From Amycolatopsis cihanbeyliensis (GTDB lineage Bacteria > Actinomycetota > Actinomycetes > Mycobacteriales > Pseudonocardiaceae), in assembly GCF_006715045.1 (NCBI RefSeq), contig NZ_VFML01000001.1, positions 5,986,001 to 6,050,000 of the forward strand: 64,000 nucleotides of DNA, given 5' to 3'. Below, piece after piece: positions 56,722 to 64,000 of this stretch. Within the stretch, counting starts at the first letter, position 1. Every line of letters starts with the position of its first letter. The notes beneath the pieces are model-generated. The model did not search any database. It was not told where the DNA came from and saw nothing but the letters and a program-made list of their open reading frames with translations. A program made the position numbers and the translations under genes.

Positions 56722-58197
56722 ATGCCCCGAAACTCAGCTGAGGCGGACCGGACCTACGACGTAGTCGTCGTCGGGAACGGTTCTCTCGGCCTGTCGCTCG
56801 GACTCACCCTCGCCCGGGACGGCCTGCGAGTAGCCGTACTCGGCGCGCCACACCGTCCATGGGCCGCGTCCTCCGCCGCCGGCGCGATGATCGGAGTGTT
56901 CGGTGAGGTCACCAAACCCTTGCTGACGAACGACTACGGTACGACAAAGCTGGAGTGGGCCTATCAGGCAAGCAAACTCTGGCCCGACTGGCTGGCACAA
57001 CTGTCGCCGGACTCCGACGGCAGCGACCTGCTGACGGCCGAGGGCACCGTCATGCTGCTCAACGCTGTCGGCGTCCCCGGTATTGATGACGACAACTACA
57101 AGGCGATCCGGAACACTCTCATTACGTACGACGAAAAGTTCGAGGATATCGACCCGAGTGAGCTCGAATGGATCGACGCGGAAGCCACGGCTCGCCCGAT
57201 CCAAGCGATGTTCATCCCGAACGAGCATTCGGTCAATGCTTCCGAACTGCTCGTACGCCTCGAGTTGGCTTTCACCGCCGCGGGTGGGACGCTCGTCACC
57301 GAGCTCGCCACTCGTGTCGACCAGCGCGGAGATCGCGTACGTGGCGTCGAGCTCGAGTCCGGCTCGATGCTGTTCTCCGATAACGTGGTACTGGCGGCGG
57401 GGGCGGCCTCCCAGGCAATGCTGGACACCGTACCCGAACTCGCCGCGAGGATACCTCGACTCGTGAGCGGTTATGGCGTTTCGGCACTCGTCGACACGAA
57501 GGACAAAAGCAACCCACGATCCGTTATTCGCACACCGAATCGCGCATTTGCCTGTGGCCTGCACGTCGTCCCACGAGGAAACGGCCAGGTCTATGTCGGC
57601 GCAACGAACACGCTATCCATGGATCCCCTTGACACGCCTCCGGTCGCCGATGTTCTGTTCCTGATGAACTGTGCCAACCGGCAGGTACACCGGGGTCTTG
57701 CCGAGGGTGGTTTCCGAAATATCCAGGTCGGCAACCGTCCGGTTTCGCTCGACGGCATGCCACTTCTCGGTGCGACGGAACTGGACGGACTCTGGATGAT
57801 GACCGGGACGTACCGCGACGGCTTGACGCTTTCCCCCCTGCTCGCGCGGGAGATGGCGGCCCTCATCCGCGACGAGGAGACGTCGGTCGACCTGTCGATG
57901 TTCCAGCCGGTGCGCCCGCCGATCCAGCCGTTCACCCGAGATGAGGTCGTCGCGGCGGCGGTGATGCACATGCTCGCGACGGGCTACGAGGACGGCTGGA
58001 GCCTCCCTGTGGAATGGCCGTCCACCATTGAGCACCACCTCCGGGACGCGTACACGAGAACGGCTGACGAGTTGGACCCGACCTACACTCCACCGCCTGA
58101 GATCCTTGCTTCGCTGCGGGTCTTCCCCGATCTGACCAAGGCACTGCGCGAGTACTACACGGCAAGTCGCGCGTCGTCCGGCAGCACAACTCACTGA
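56722..58197 (+). CDS. FAD-dependent oxidoreductase (DAO superfamily)
   Basis: A 491-residue flavoenzyme of the D-amino acid/glycine oxidase superfamily. The FAD loop is VVVVGNGSLGLSLGLTLARD, the second FAD segment VVLAAGAASQAML, and the C-terminal motif GLWMMTGTYRDGLTLSPLLA. It has a typical substrate-barrel (ASSAAGAMIGVFGEV). Such enzymes oxidise amines; a glycyl or amino-sugar amine is a plausible target in this cluster. ATG at 56722 after GGAAAGGA, 101 bp after the exporter fusion. Confidence 0.83.
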   Translation: MPRNSAEADRTYDVVVVGNGSLGLSLGLTLARDGLRVAVLGAPHRPWAASSAAGAMIGVFGEVTKPLLTNDYGTTKLEWAYQASKLWPDWLAQLSPDSDGSDLLTAEGTVMLLNAVGVPGIDDDNYKAIRNTLITYDEKFEDIDPSELEWIDAEATARPIQAMFIPNEHSVNASELLVRLELAFTAAGGTLVTELATRVDQRGDRVRGVELESGSMLFSDNVVLAAGAASQAMLDTVPELAARIPRLVSGYGVSALVDTKDKSNPRSVIRTPNRAFACGLHVVPRGNGQVYVGATNTLSMDPLDTPPVADVLFLMNCANRQVHRGLAEGGFRNIQVGNRPVSLDGMPLLGATELDGLWMMTGTYRDGLTLSPLLAREMAALIRDEETSVDLSMFQPVRPPIQPFTRDEVVAAAVMHMLATGYEDGWSLPVEWPSTIEHHLRDAYTRTADELDPTYTPPPEILASLRVFPDLTKALREYYTASRASSGSTTH

Positions 58198-58319
58198 GTG
58201 CGCGTCCCTGCCCACCGGCCGTCGCGGTCACCACCCGCACCGGCTGCCGGCGCGCGAGCGCACGCCTTCGTGGCGGCCTCGCTGAAAGCCACGGCGACGT
58301 GGGAAATTAGGATGCCCAC

Positions 58320-59003
58320 ATGCGCAGGATCGTGGGCAAGCAGGTGCTCGAACTCGCCGCGACCGAGTTCGACGAGCTGCTCGCCGCTCATCGCGGTGCC
58401 GTCCTGGACGTGGGCACCGGGGACGGCAAGCACGCCCAGTACGTGGCGCAACGCAATCCCGAGCTGCTGGTCATCGGACTGGACGCGGCCAAGGACGGGA
58501 TGCGGGAGATCTCGGCCAAGGCGGCGAGCCGGAAACGTGGCCTGGCCAACCTGGTCTATGTCTGGGCCTCGGCGGAAGGGCTACCCGCCGAGCTGCACGG
58601 GATCACCGACCTGCGCATCCTGATGCCGTGGGGCAGCCTGCTGCGCGGGGTGCTGGGGTCCGATCCGGACATGCTCCGCGGGCTGGCAGCGGTGTGTGCC
58701 CCGGGCGCGACCATGCTGATCACGCTCAACCTGCATGCCTGGCGACCACCGGTGCCGGAGGTGGGGGATCGCCCCGAGCCGACGCCGGACTCGGCGGCGG
58801 ACATGTTGGCCGGCATCTACACCGAGGTCGGGTGGCGACTGGACGAGGCGAGGTATTTCGGCCAGGAGGAGGTGCGGGCGCTGGCCACCTCGTGGACCAG
58901 GCGGCTGAACTCCAGCAGGTCGCGGCTCGACGTGCTCGGCCTCACCGCCACCTTGGTTCAGCGCTCCGGCGACCGGTCGACGAGCTCGTGCACGAACTCG
59001 TAG
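58320..59003 (+). CDS. kamB: 16S rRNA m1A1408 methyltransferase, KamB-type resistance
   Basis: A 227-residue SAM methyltransferase strongly resembling KamB/NpmA, which methylate N1 of A1408 in 16S rRNA and block aminoglycosides binding to helix 44. Diagnostic stretches are AVLDVGTGDGKHAQYVAQRN (SAM), LVIGLDAAKDGMREISAKAA, LRILMPWGSLLRGVLGSDP (target site) and LATSWTRRLNSSRSRLDVLG. It is the expected self-resistance gene of an aminoglycoside producer. Its end overlaps the convergent DUF371 gene by 46 bp. Confidence 0.93.
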   Translation: MRRIVGKQVLELAATEFDELLAAHRGAVLDVGTGDGKHAQYVAQRNPELLVIGLDAAKDGMREISAKAASRKRGLANLVYVWASAEGLPAELHGITDLRILMPWGSLLRGVLGSDPDMLRGLAAVCAPGATMLITLNLHAWRPPVPEVGDRPEPTPDSAADMLAGIYTEVGWRLDEARYFGQEEVRALATSWTRRLNSSRSRLDVLGLTATLVQRSGDRSTSSCTNS

Positions 59004-60133
59004 GCCTCCCTGCGGGAGTAGTCCGTCGTGTCGGCCAGTGCCCGGGACAGCGTTTTCGGGGACACCCCGTCGTCCAGCAGCGCCCGGACGAAGGCGACCG
59101 CCGGGATCTCCGGAACCTCGGAGGTCTCCTCGGCGGGCTCGACCCGGAGCAGCACGTCCGCGGTGCCACCGGGTGGGCGCTCGGGCAGTGCCGGCACCGG
59201 ACCCCGCCACGGCCGTTCCGCCTGCCACGGGACGTCCATCGCGAACGAGGCGATTCCCGTCTCCCGTTCCCGCAGCAGCAACTCACGCACCCGGGGGAAG
59301 TCCCGGTGGGAGCAACGCAGCACCAGCGCGTGCCGGGTGGCGGTACGCAGCACGCGCACCAGGCCACGGGTGCGCCCGGCGTCGACGCTCAGCACCGGGA
59401 CGCGCCGGGGGGACACCGCCGAGACGGTCTGCTCCGCCGGCAGTCCCAGTACCTCGACCCGCACGTCCCGCTGGTCGGCCACCGCGCCGATCTCCTCGGT
59501 GAACCCGCCCGAGGTGGCCACGACCAGTGCCCGACCGTTCGCGGCGAGGGCCGCGCGCAGGTGATCGTGGTCGATCGGCCGGGCCGCCGCGGACCGGATC
59601 CGGTCGGTACCGGCGACCAACTCACTGGCCGGGGCGTCCCTGGTGAACACGGTGCCCGCGGCGGCCACCTCGGCGGCCAGCCGGTCCTCGGGACCGGTGG
59701 CCCGGTAGAGCACCAGCGTGGCGGCCTCCGGCCGGTCCCGCTGGACGGTCACCTCGATCGAGGTCTCCGGCCGGGACAGCGCGGTGATCAGGTCCCGCGG
59801 CAGTCGTGCCGAGCCGAGGTCGGCCTCGGTGCCGAGGGTGTTCGGCAGCCGGTCGGGGCCGCGGCGCAGGACCATGTTCCGCCCCGGACGCCACCGCGAG
59901 TTGGCGCCCGCGCGCACCTGCGCGGACCGGCCGTCCGCCTCGATGGTGACCCGGATCGGGCCGGCCACCGGCGCCGCGGAGGTGACGAACCGGGCGTCCA
60001 CCCCCACGACGCAGGTGGCCCGCCCGGTGATTTCCGAATCGAGGCTGAACTCCACGGTATTCTCGTGGGTCGCGGAGATATTCTCGTGCCCCCGGCACCG
60101 CACCCGGAACAGGACCTCCGCCGAATCACTCAC
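58958..60133 (-). CDS. DUF371 domain protein with RsmI-tail-like C-terminus
   Basis: A 391-residue protein. Residues 5-130 match the DUF371 family in pattern (RCRGHENISATHENTVEF, then ITGRATCVVGVDARF). The middle (GRALVVATSGGFTEEIGAV) and the end (LLDDGVSPKTLSRALADTTD, SRREAYEFVHELV) resemble the C-terminal region of the 16S rRNA methyltransferase RsmI, although the RsmI SAM motif is not evident. Function unknown, perhaps RNA-related. Confidence 0.65.
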   Translation of the reverse strand: MSDSAEVLFRVRCRGHENISATHENTVEFSLDSEITGRATCVVGVDARFVTSAAPVAGPIRVTIEADGRSAQVRAGANSRWRPGRNMVLRRGPDRLPNTLGTEADLGSARLPRDLITALSRPETSIEVTVQRDRPEAATLVLYRATGPEDRLAAEVAAAGTVFTRDAPASELVAGTDRIRSAAARPIDHDHLRAALAANGRALVVATSGGFTEEIGAVADQRDVRVEVLGLPAEQTVSAVSPRRVPVLSVDAGRTRGLVRVLRTATRHALVLRCSHRDFPRVRELLLRERETGIASFAMDVPWQAERPWRGPVPALPERPPGGTADVLLRVEPAEETSEVPEIPAVAFVRALLDDGVSPKTLSRALADTTDYSRREAYEFVHELVDRSPER

Positions 60134-60170
60134 CGGGTAATGCTATCACCGCGCATTGTAAGATGCGGTC

Positions 60171-60665
60171 ATGACCTCGCACGTTCGGCACCGGCCCGCC
60201 GATCCGCTGGAACAGCAGCGGGATATCGTCGTCGCCTGCGCGCCACTGCGCAGCAGGGTGAACCTCTCCGGAATCGTTCGTACGGCCGGATGTTGCGGAG
60301 TTCCACGAATCATTGCCTGCGGTAATGCGCGGGTGGATCGTGCTATTGCCCGCGATGCGGTGGAATCGGTGCGTATCGAGAATCGCCGGACGCTCGTTCC
60401 GGTCCTGCGTGATCTTCGGCAGGACGGTTATTCCGTTGTCGGCCTCGAGCAGACGACGTCCTCGGTCAACATTCACGAGTACGTGTTTCCGCGAAAGGTC
60501 GCGCTCGTGGTCGGAAACGAGCGGCTGGGGCTTGGCGACGAGGAACTGGCACTCACCGACGCCTGCGTGGAGATCCCCGTGTGGGGCCGACCGAACAGCT
60601 ACAACGTCGCCACCGCCACGGCCATGGCGCTGTACGAGTACTGCCGGCAGTATCCGCACGGCTGA
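60171..60665 (+). CDS. SpoU/TrmL-type RNA 2'-O-methyltransferase
   Basis: A 164-residue SPOUT methyltransferase, consisting of the catalytic domain alone as in TrmL. Motif 1 region VNLSGIVRTAGCCGV, motif 2 VALVVGNERLGLGDEEL and motif 3 IPVWGRPNSYNVATATAM are present and form the knotted SAM site. The target (tRNA wobble or rRNA ribose) is not deducible. Divergent from the DUF371 gene, 37 bp apart. Confidence 0.85.
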   Translation: MTSHVRHRPADPLEQQRDIVVACAPLRSRVNLSGIVRTAGCCGVPRIIACGNARVDRAIARDAVESVRIENRRTLVPVLRDLRQDGYSVVGLEQTTSSVNIHEYVFPRKVALVVGNERLGLGDEELALTDACVEIPVWGRPNSYNVATATAMALYEYCRQYPHG

Positions 60666-60674
60666 GGCAGGCGG

Positions 60675-62009
60675 TCAGTACAGCAGGAGCGCCACCGGGG
60701 TGGCGAGAACGAGCGTGAGCACCACCCGCTGGAACCAGATCACGATCATCCGGGGCACCGAGATGGGGATCTCCGTCGCGACCACGCAGGGGACCAGCGC
60801 GGAGAAGAAGATGATCTGCGAAACGGACACCACCGCCACGATGAACTTCACCGCGGCGGCCGATTCCACCACCAGCAGCGCGGGCAGGAACATCTCCGCC
60901 ACGCCGACCGCCGAGGCCTTCGCGACCAGCAGCGGCTCCGGTGCCTGCATGATCCAGGCGAACGGGTAGAAGGCGTAGCCCAGCCAGTCGAAGACCGGGG
61001 TGTGGGTCGCCAGTACCAGGCCGAGCAGGCCGATCGACAGGATCGACGGCAGGATGGCCATGGTCATCAGCAGGCCGGCCTTGAGGTTGGTCGCGATGTT
61101 CCGGCCGAGCGACGGCGCCGCGGCGACGGTCTCCCTGGCCTCGGTCCAGGCACGGGAGAGTCGCCGACCACGGTTGTCCTGGTCGGGCCGCGGCCGGCTG
61201 CCGTCGATGTAGCTGTCGGTGACCTTGGACAGCGGCCAGATCCGGACGGTCACCGCGGTGACCAGGAACGTGATCGCCAGCGTCGTCCAGAAGTAGGTGT
61301 TCCAGTCGCTCATCAGGTCCAGCGTGCTCGCCACCACCACCATGAAGGTCGCGGACACCGTGGAGAAGCCGGTCGCGATGATGGCCGCTTCCCTGCCGGA
61401 GTACTTGCCCTCCCTGTACACCCGGTTGGTGATCAGTAGCCCGAGCGAGTAGCTGCCGACGAACGAGGCCACGGCGTCGACAGCCGAGCGACCGGGGGTC
61501 CGCCACACCGGCCGCATCACGGGCTGAAGCAGCACACCGATGAACTCCAGCAGGCCGTAGCCCACGAGCAGGGCGAGGAACACGGCGCCGATCGGCACCA
61601 GCAACCCGACCGGGATGACCAGCTTGTTCAGCAGGAACGGCCCCATGTCCTCGGCGAACAGCCAGGCCGGGCCGAGTTCGAACACCAGCATGACGCCCAC
61701 GACCAGGCCGGCGACCTTGACGACCGAGAACACCACGGAGACGGGGGAGCGGTTCCAGGTCCCGGACGCGAAGGGGTGCACGGCCCCGGCGAGGATCACG
61801 GCGAGGGCCAGGTACGGCAGCAGGTCCGGGAAGGCCGTCTCGAGCGCGGTCACCAGGTGGTCCAGGACGATGGAGCTCTCCCCGCTCACCGGGATCGGCA
61901 CGAAGAACACGAGCGTGCCGACGAGGCTGTAGACGAAGAACTTCCACATCGGCACGCCGGTGCCCGCCCCGCGGGTGGCCCGCTCGTCGCCCTGTTGCTC
62001 GGTCGCCAT
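60675..62009 (-). CDS. YjiH/nucleoside-recognition family membrane protein
   Basis: A 444-residue membrane protein with about ten spans and two Gate-type repeats. Visible segments are KFFVYSLVGTLVFFVPIPVS, SFVGSYSLGLLITNRVYREG and the conserved GVAEMFLPALLVVESAAAV. Probably a transporter of unknown substrate. The ATG at 62009 follows ACGGAGGTGCGC. Confidence 0.83.
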   Translation of the reverse strand: MATEQQGDERATRGAGTGVPMWKFFVYSLVGTLVFFVPIPVSGESSIVLDHLVTALETAFPDLLPYLALAVILAGAVHPFASGTWNRSPVSVVFSVVKVAGLVVGVMLVFELGPAWLFAEDMGPFLLNKLVIPVGLLVPIGAVFLALLVGYGLLEFIGVLLQPVMRPVWRTPGRSAVDAVASFVGSYSLGLLITNRVYREGKYSGREAAIIATGFSTVSATFMVVVASTLDLMSDWNTYFWTTLAITFLVTAVTVRIWPLSKVTDSYIDGSRPRPDQDNRGRRLSRAWTEARETVAAAPSLGRNIATNLKAGLLMTMAILPSILSIGLLGLVLATHTPVFDWLGYAFYPFAWIMQAPEPLLVAKASAVGVAEMFLPALLVVESAAAVKFIVAVVSVSQIIFFSALVPCVVATEIPISVPRMIVIWFQRVVLTLVLATPVALLLY

Positions 62010-62421
62010 TCCGCGCACCTCCGTTCGACCGGCCCGGTCTCGCGATCGGCTGGATCTTCGATCGGCACAGCCTCGCACGGGATCTACCTGCGGAAAACGC
62101 GCCCGACGCGCAAACCTGTCCCGAATCCCAGACTGCACCCCAGTTCGGTAAGGTTGGCCGCCTGCGAGACCGTGGAGTGGGCCGATGCGGGCGAGCCAGG
62201 TGCGGCGGGAGTTGCTGGAGGCCGCGCGGGCTGGCCGGGTTCGGCCTGCCGGACAGGATGGTGGACTGATCGCACGGGTGGCGCTCGGCCGGGCTCCTGT
62301 GCCCGCCTGGCGTGGTGCGTGTCGGCCGCTCGCATGAATCCGATGTTGGCGGCGATGAGTCCGGTGGCCTCCGCGGGTCGTACGGGGTGACAAGACCCGC
62401 CAACGGATGGGGAGCTGAGCC
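62010..62421. other. 412-bp intergenic region, no supported gene
   Basis: It contains a 50-codon open stretch at 62184-62335 (MRASQVRRELLEAARAG...) with no similarity that I recognise and no ribosome site. No clear promoter, repeat or RNA gene was seen. Confidence 0.4.
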
Positions 62422-62832
62422 ATGACCGTCGACGAGAAGCAGATCCGGACCCTGATCGAGCAATGGGCCGTGGCCGTGCACCGGGGCGACCTGCACGGTG
62501 TCCTGACGGACCACGCCGACGACATCGTGATGTTCGACGTCCCGCCGCCCTACGAGGGCGCCCGGGGGATCGACGCCTACCGCGACACGTGGCCGCCCTT
62601 CTTCCAGTGGCAGGCGCAGGGCGCCTCGTTCGAGATCGTCTCCCTCGAGGTCACGGCAGGCGAGGACGTCGCGTTCGCGCACGCCCTGCTGCGCTGCGGA
62701 ACCCCGCGGGAGCTCGCCGAGCACCCGGAGAACCGGTTACGCCTCACCCTGGGGCTGCGCAAGGAACAGGGCCGGTGGGTCGTGGCGCACGAGCACCATT
62801 CCTTCCCCAGCGTCCTTCCCCCGGTGCAATGA
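62422..62832 (+). CDS. SnoaL-like/NTF2-fold protein (DUF4440 type)
   Basis: A 136-residue cone-fold protein. It begins DEKQIRTLIEQWAVAVHRGD, then YEGARGIDAYRDTWPPFF and RLTLGLRKEQGRWVVAHEHH, the usual SnoaL/ketosteroid isomerase-like pattern. Role unknown; it may isomerise a small molecule. ATG after GGGGAGCTGAG. Confidence 0.82.
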   Translation: MTVDEKQIRTLIEQWAVAVHRGDLHGVLTDHADDIVMFDVPPPYEGARGIDAYRDTWPPFFQWQAQGASFEIVSLEVTAGEDVAFAHALLRCGTPRELAEHPENRLRLTLGLRKEQGRWVVAHEHHSFPSVLPPVQ

Positions 62833-62854
62833 GTGAGCCGGGGCGCGGTGGAGG

Positions 62855-63662
62855 TCAGTGGTACGCGGCGCGCACGCGCGCGGCGTACTCGTAGTCGCGC
62901 CGCCAGTCGGTCCCGGTCGGGGCGAAGGATCACGCGCTCGGCCCCGGCCTCCTCGTACGCCGCCAGCCGGGCGGCGGCGCGCCGGGGGTCGGGGTCCACC
63001 TCGGGTGCCACCGCGGTCGCCCTGACCGGCGTGCGGTCCCGCTCGGCGAGCCGGTCGATCTCCGCGAGGCCGGCGGCGATCTCCTCGGGCGGCAACCCGA
63101 GGGAGACCCAGCCATCGCCGTACCGCGCGGCCCGGCGCCGCGCCGCGCGCCCGTTGCCCGCCACCACCACCGGAGGCATGGTCGCGCCGGGGGTGAGCGC
63201 CACCTCGACGCCGTCCCCGAGCACGGTCCGCTTCCCTGCCACCAGGCTCGGCAACACCCGCAGCGCCGCGTCGGTGTTTCGACCTCGATCCGGATAGGAC
63301 ATGCCAGCCGCGCGCCACCCGAGATCGCCGTGCGCCGGGTTGCCGGTGCCGACCCCCAACACCAGCCGGTCGCCCGATACATGCTGCAGGGTGCTGATCT
63401 GCTTCGCGGCCCAGGCGACCGGACGCAGGGCCAGCAGCAGCACGTTGAAGCCCACCGTGATCCGCTCCGTCACCGCGGCCGCCGTGGACAGGACCACCGT
63501 GCTGTCCAGTATCGGGGCACTTGCCAGTACATGATCGGTCGACCAGGCCGAGTCGAGCCCGAGCTCCTCGGCGAACCGCGCGCTCGCGCGCACATCACCC
63601 AGGATCGGCCGGGCAGGGTCGGGTGTGGACGTTGGCAGGATGACACCGATATCGATGGCCAT
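62855..63662 (-). pseudogene. LLM-class (F420-type) oxidoreductase with C-terminal frameshift
   Basis: A luciferase-like TIM-barrel oxidoreductase, about 270 residues. It opens IDIGVILPTSTPDPA and has TDHVLASAPILDSTVVL, LVLGVGTGNPAHGD and VVVAGNGRAARRRAARYGDG. Around 62909 an extra base shifts the frame: the continuing frame runs on into the SnoaL gene, while the shifted frame gives the expected ending WRRDYEYAARVRAAYH and a stop at 62855. It is either a true mutation or a sequencing error. The start MAIDIG at 63662 is preferred to 63677. Confidence 0.7.
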
Positions 63663-63874
63663 AACCGGGCTCAACACGTGGTTTCGGGGTGCTATTCCGC
63701 GGTACTCGGCGGTTCACCGCCGGGTGGCTCGGTGGCGACTCGGCGGCGGCGCGCGGTGATGACCCAGGCCCGCGATCGAAGTACACGCCGTCACCGGTGT
63801 CATGCGCGGCACGGAGCCCTCTGCGTGCGCGGTCGCCCGTCTCGATGTCCGTTGTAGATAGTGGATCCCGAGGT

Positions 63875-64000
63875 TTACCAGGTGGAGTACACGGCGTGGT
63901 CCGGGCCGTAGCAGGCGGGCTCGTGCACCTCGGTGAAGCCGATGTGCGTGAAGCGAGCCGCCGTCCGGATTCCCTGCGCGGTCGCGGGGCGTACCCGGTG
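63875..64000 (-). CDS. C-terminal fragment of a gene cut by the window end
   Basis: Forty-one codons stay open from the window edge to a TAA at 63875. The peptide ends ARFTHIGFTEVHEPACYGPD HAVYSTW, and the A...GFTE pattern is like the final helix and strand of GNAT acetyltransferases. The gap 63663-63874 shows nothing. Confidence 0.45.
   Translation of the reverse strand, partial: HRVRPATAQGIRTAARFTHIGFTEVHEPACYGPDHAVYSTW

Noticed and set aside
35837..59003. 2-Deoxystreptamine (kanamycin/neomycin-type) cluster
   Set aside because: No 2-deoxy-scyllo-inosose synthase is present in the window; the inositol dehydrogenase/phosphatase pair fits scyllo-inosose better. It could change if the synthase lies outside.
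62184..62335. 50-codon gene starting MRASQVRREL
   Set aside because: No ribosome site, no recognisable motif and composition typical of random GC-rich frames.
62577..62854. C-terminal extension of the LLM oxidoreductase
   Set aside because: Runs antisense through the SnoaL-like gene and lacks similarity; explained by a one-base shift.

Overview
The window is high-GC actinomycete DNA, most likely from the Pseudonocardiaceae (Saccharopolyspora/Amycolatopsis type). The clues are the mec-cysO-cysM cysteine pathway, a clpS-DUF2017 pair, many GTG/TTG starts with 4-bp start/stop overlaps, and the overall gene content. The species call is inference.

Positions 1-25.6 kb are mostly chromosomal housekeeping: a 3-hydroxyacyl-CoA dehydrogenase cut by the window edge, cytochrome oxidase subunit I (ctaD), serB, a PTH2-type peptidyl-tRNA hydrolase, a DinG-type helicase, bioY, pncA/pncB, and a long rightward run of clpS, a DUF2017 gene, a P1 peptidase, mec, cysO, cysM, an Asp/Glu racemase, a rhomboid, murI and an MBL hydrolase, then rph-rdgB. 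Three intergenic sites carry tandem arrays of a 21-bp repeat (consensus GTGTTTGCCGCTCACGCGCGT). One array is split by an IS3-family element, which is itself split by an IS110-family element.

Positions 28.3-35.7 kb hold accessory genes. The most notable is a leftward pair, an HTH/N6-adenine DNA methylase/HsdS-like fusion followed by a Ser/Thr kinase, divergent from a PP2C phosphatase, with clear inverted repeats between them. An epoxide hydrolase and an AhpD-like protein follow. A 90-bp MITE-like element lies immediately downstream of the AhpD-like gene.

Positions 35.8-59.0 kb look like an aminocyclitol-aminoglycoside biosynthetic cluster. It has an inositol dehydrogenase, inositol monophosphatase, scyllo-inosose-type aminotransferase, glycosyltransferase, PIG-L deacetylase, GMC oxidase plus class III aminotransferase (the pair used for 6'-amination), Zn-alcohol dehydrogenase, two radical-SAM enzymes (one of the B12-binding type), two methyltransferases, an APH(3')-like kinase and a KamB-type 16S rRNA A1408 methyltransferase. 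No 2-deoxy-scyllo-inosose synthase is present, so a myo-inositol/scyllo-inosose route (fortimicin/istamycin-like) is favoured. Between the sugar genes and kamB lies a three-gene operon that I cannot assign to any described system: a 639-aa flavoprotein-like protein, a 1131-aa fusion of a 14-TM MFS exporter with a paralogue of that protein, and a DAO-family FAD oxidase.

Positions 59-64 kb return to ordinary genes: a DUF371/RsmI-tail-like protein, a SpoU methyltransferase, a YjiH-type membrane protein, a SnoaL-like protein, an LLM oxidoreductase with an apparent C-terminal frameshift, and the tail of a gene cut by the window end.
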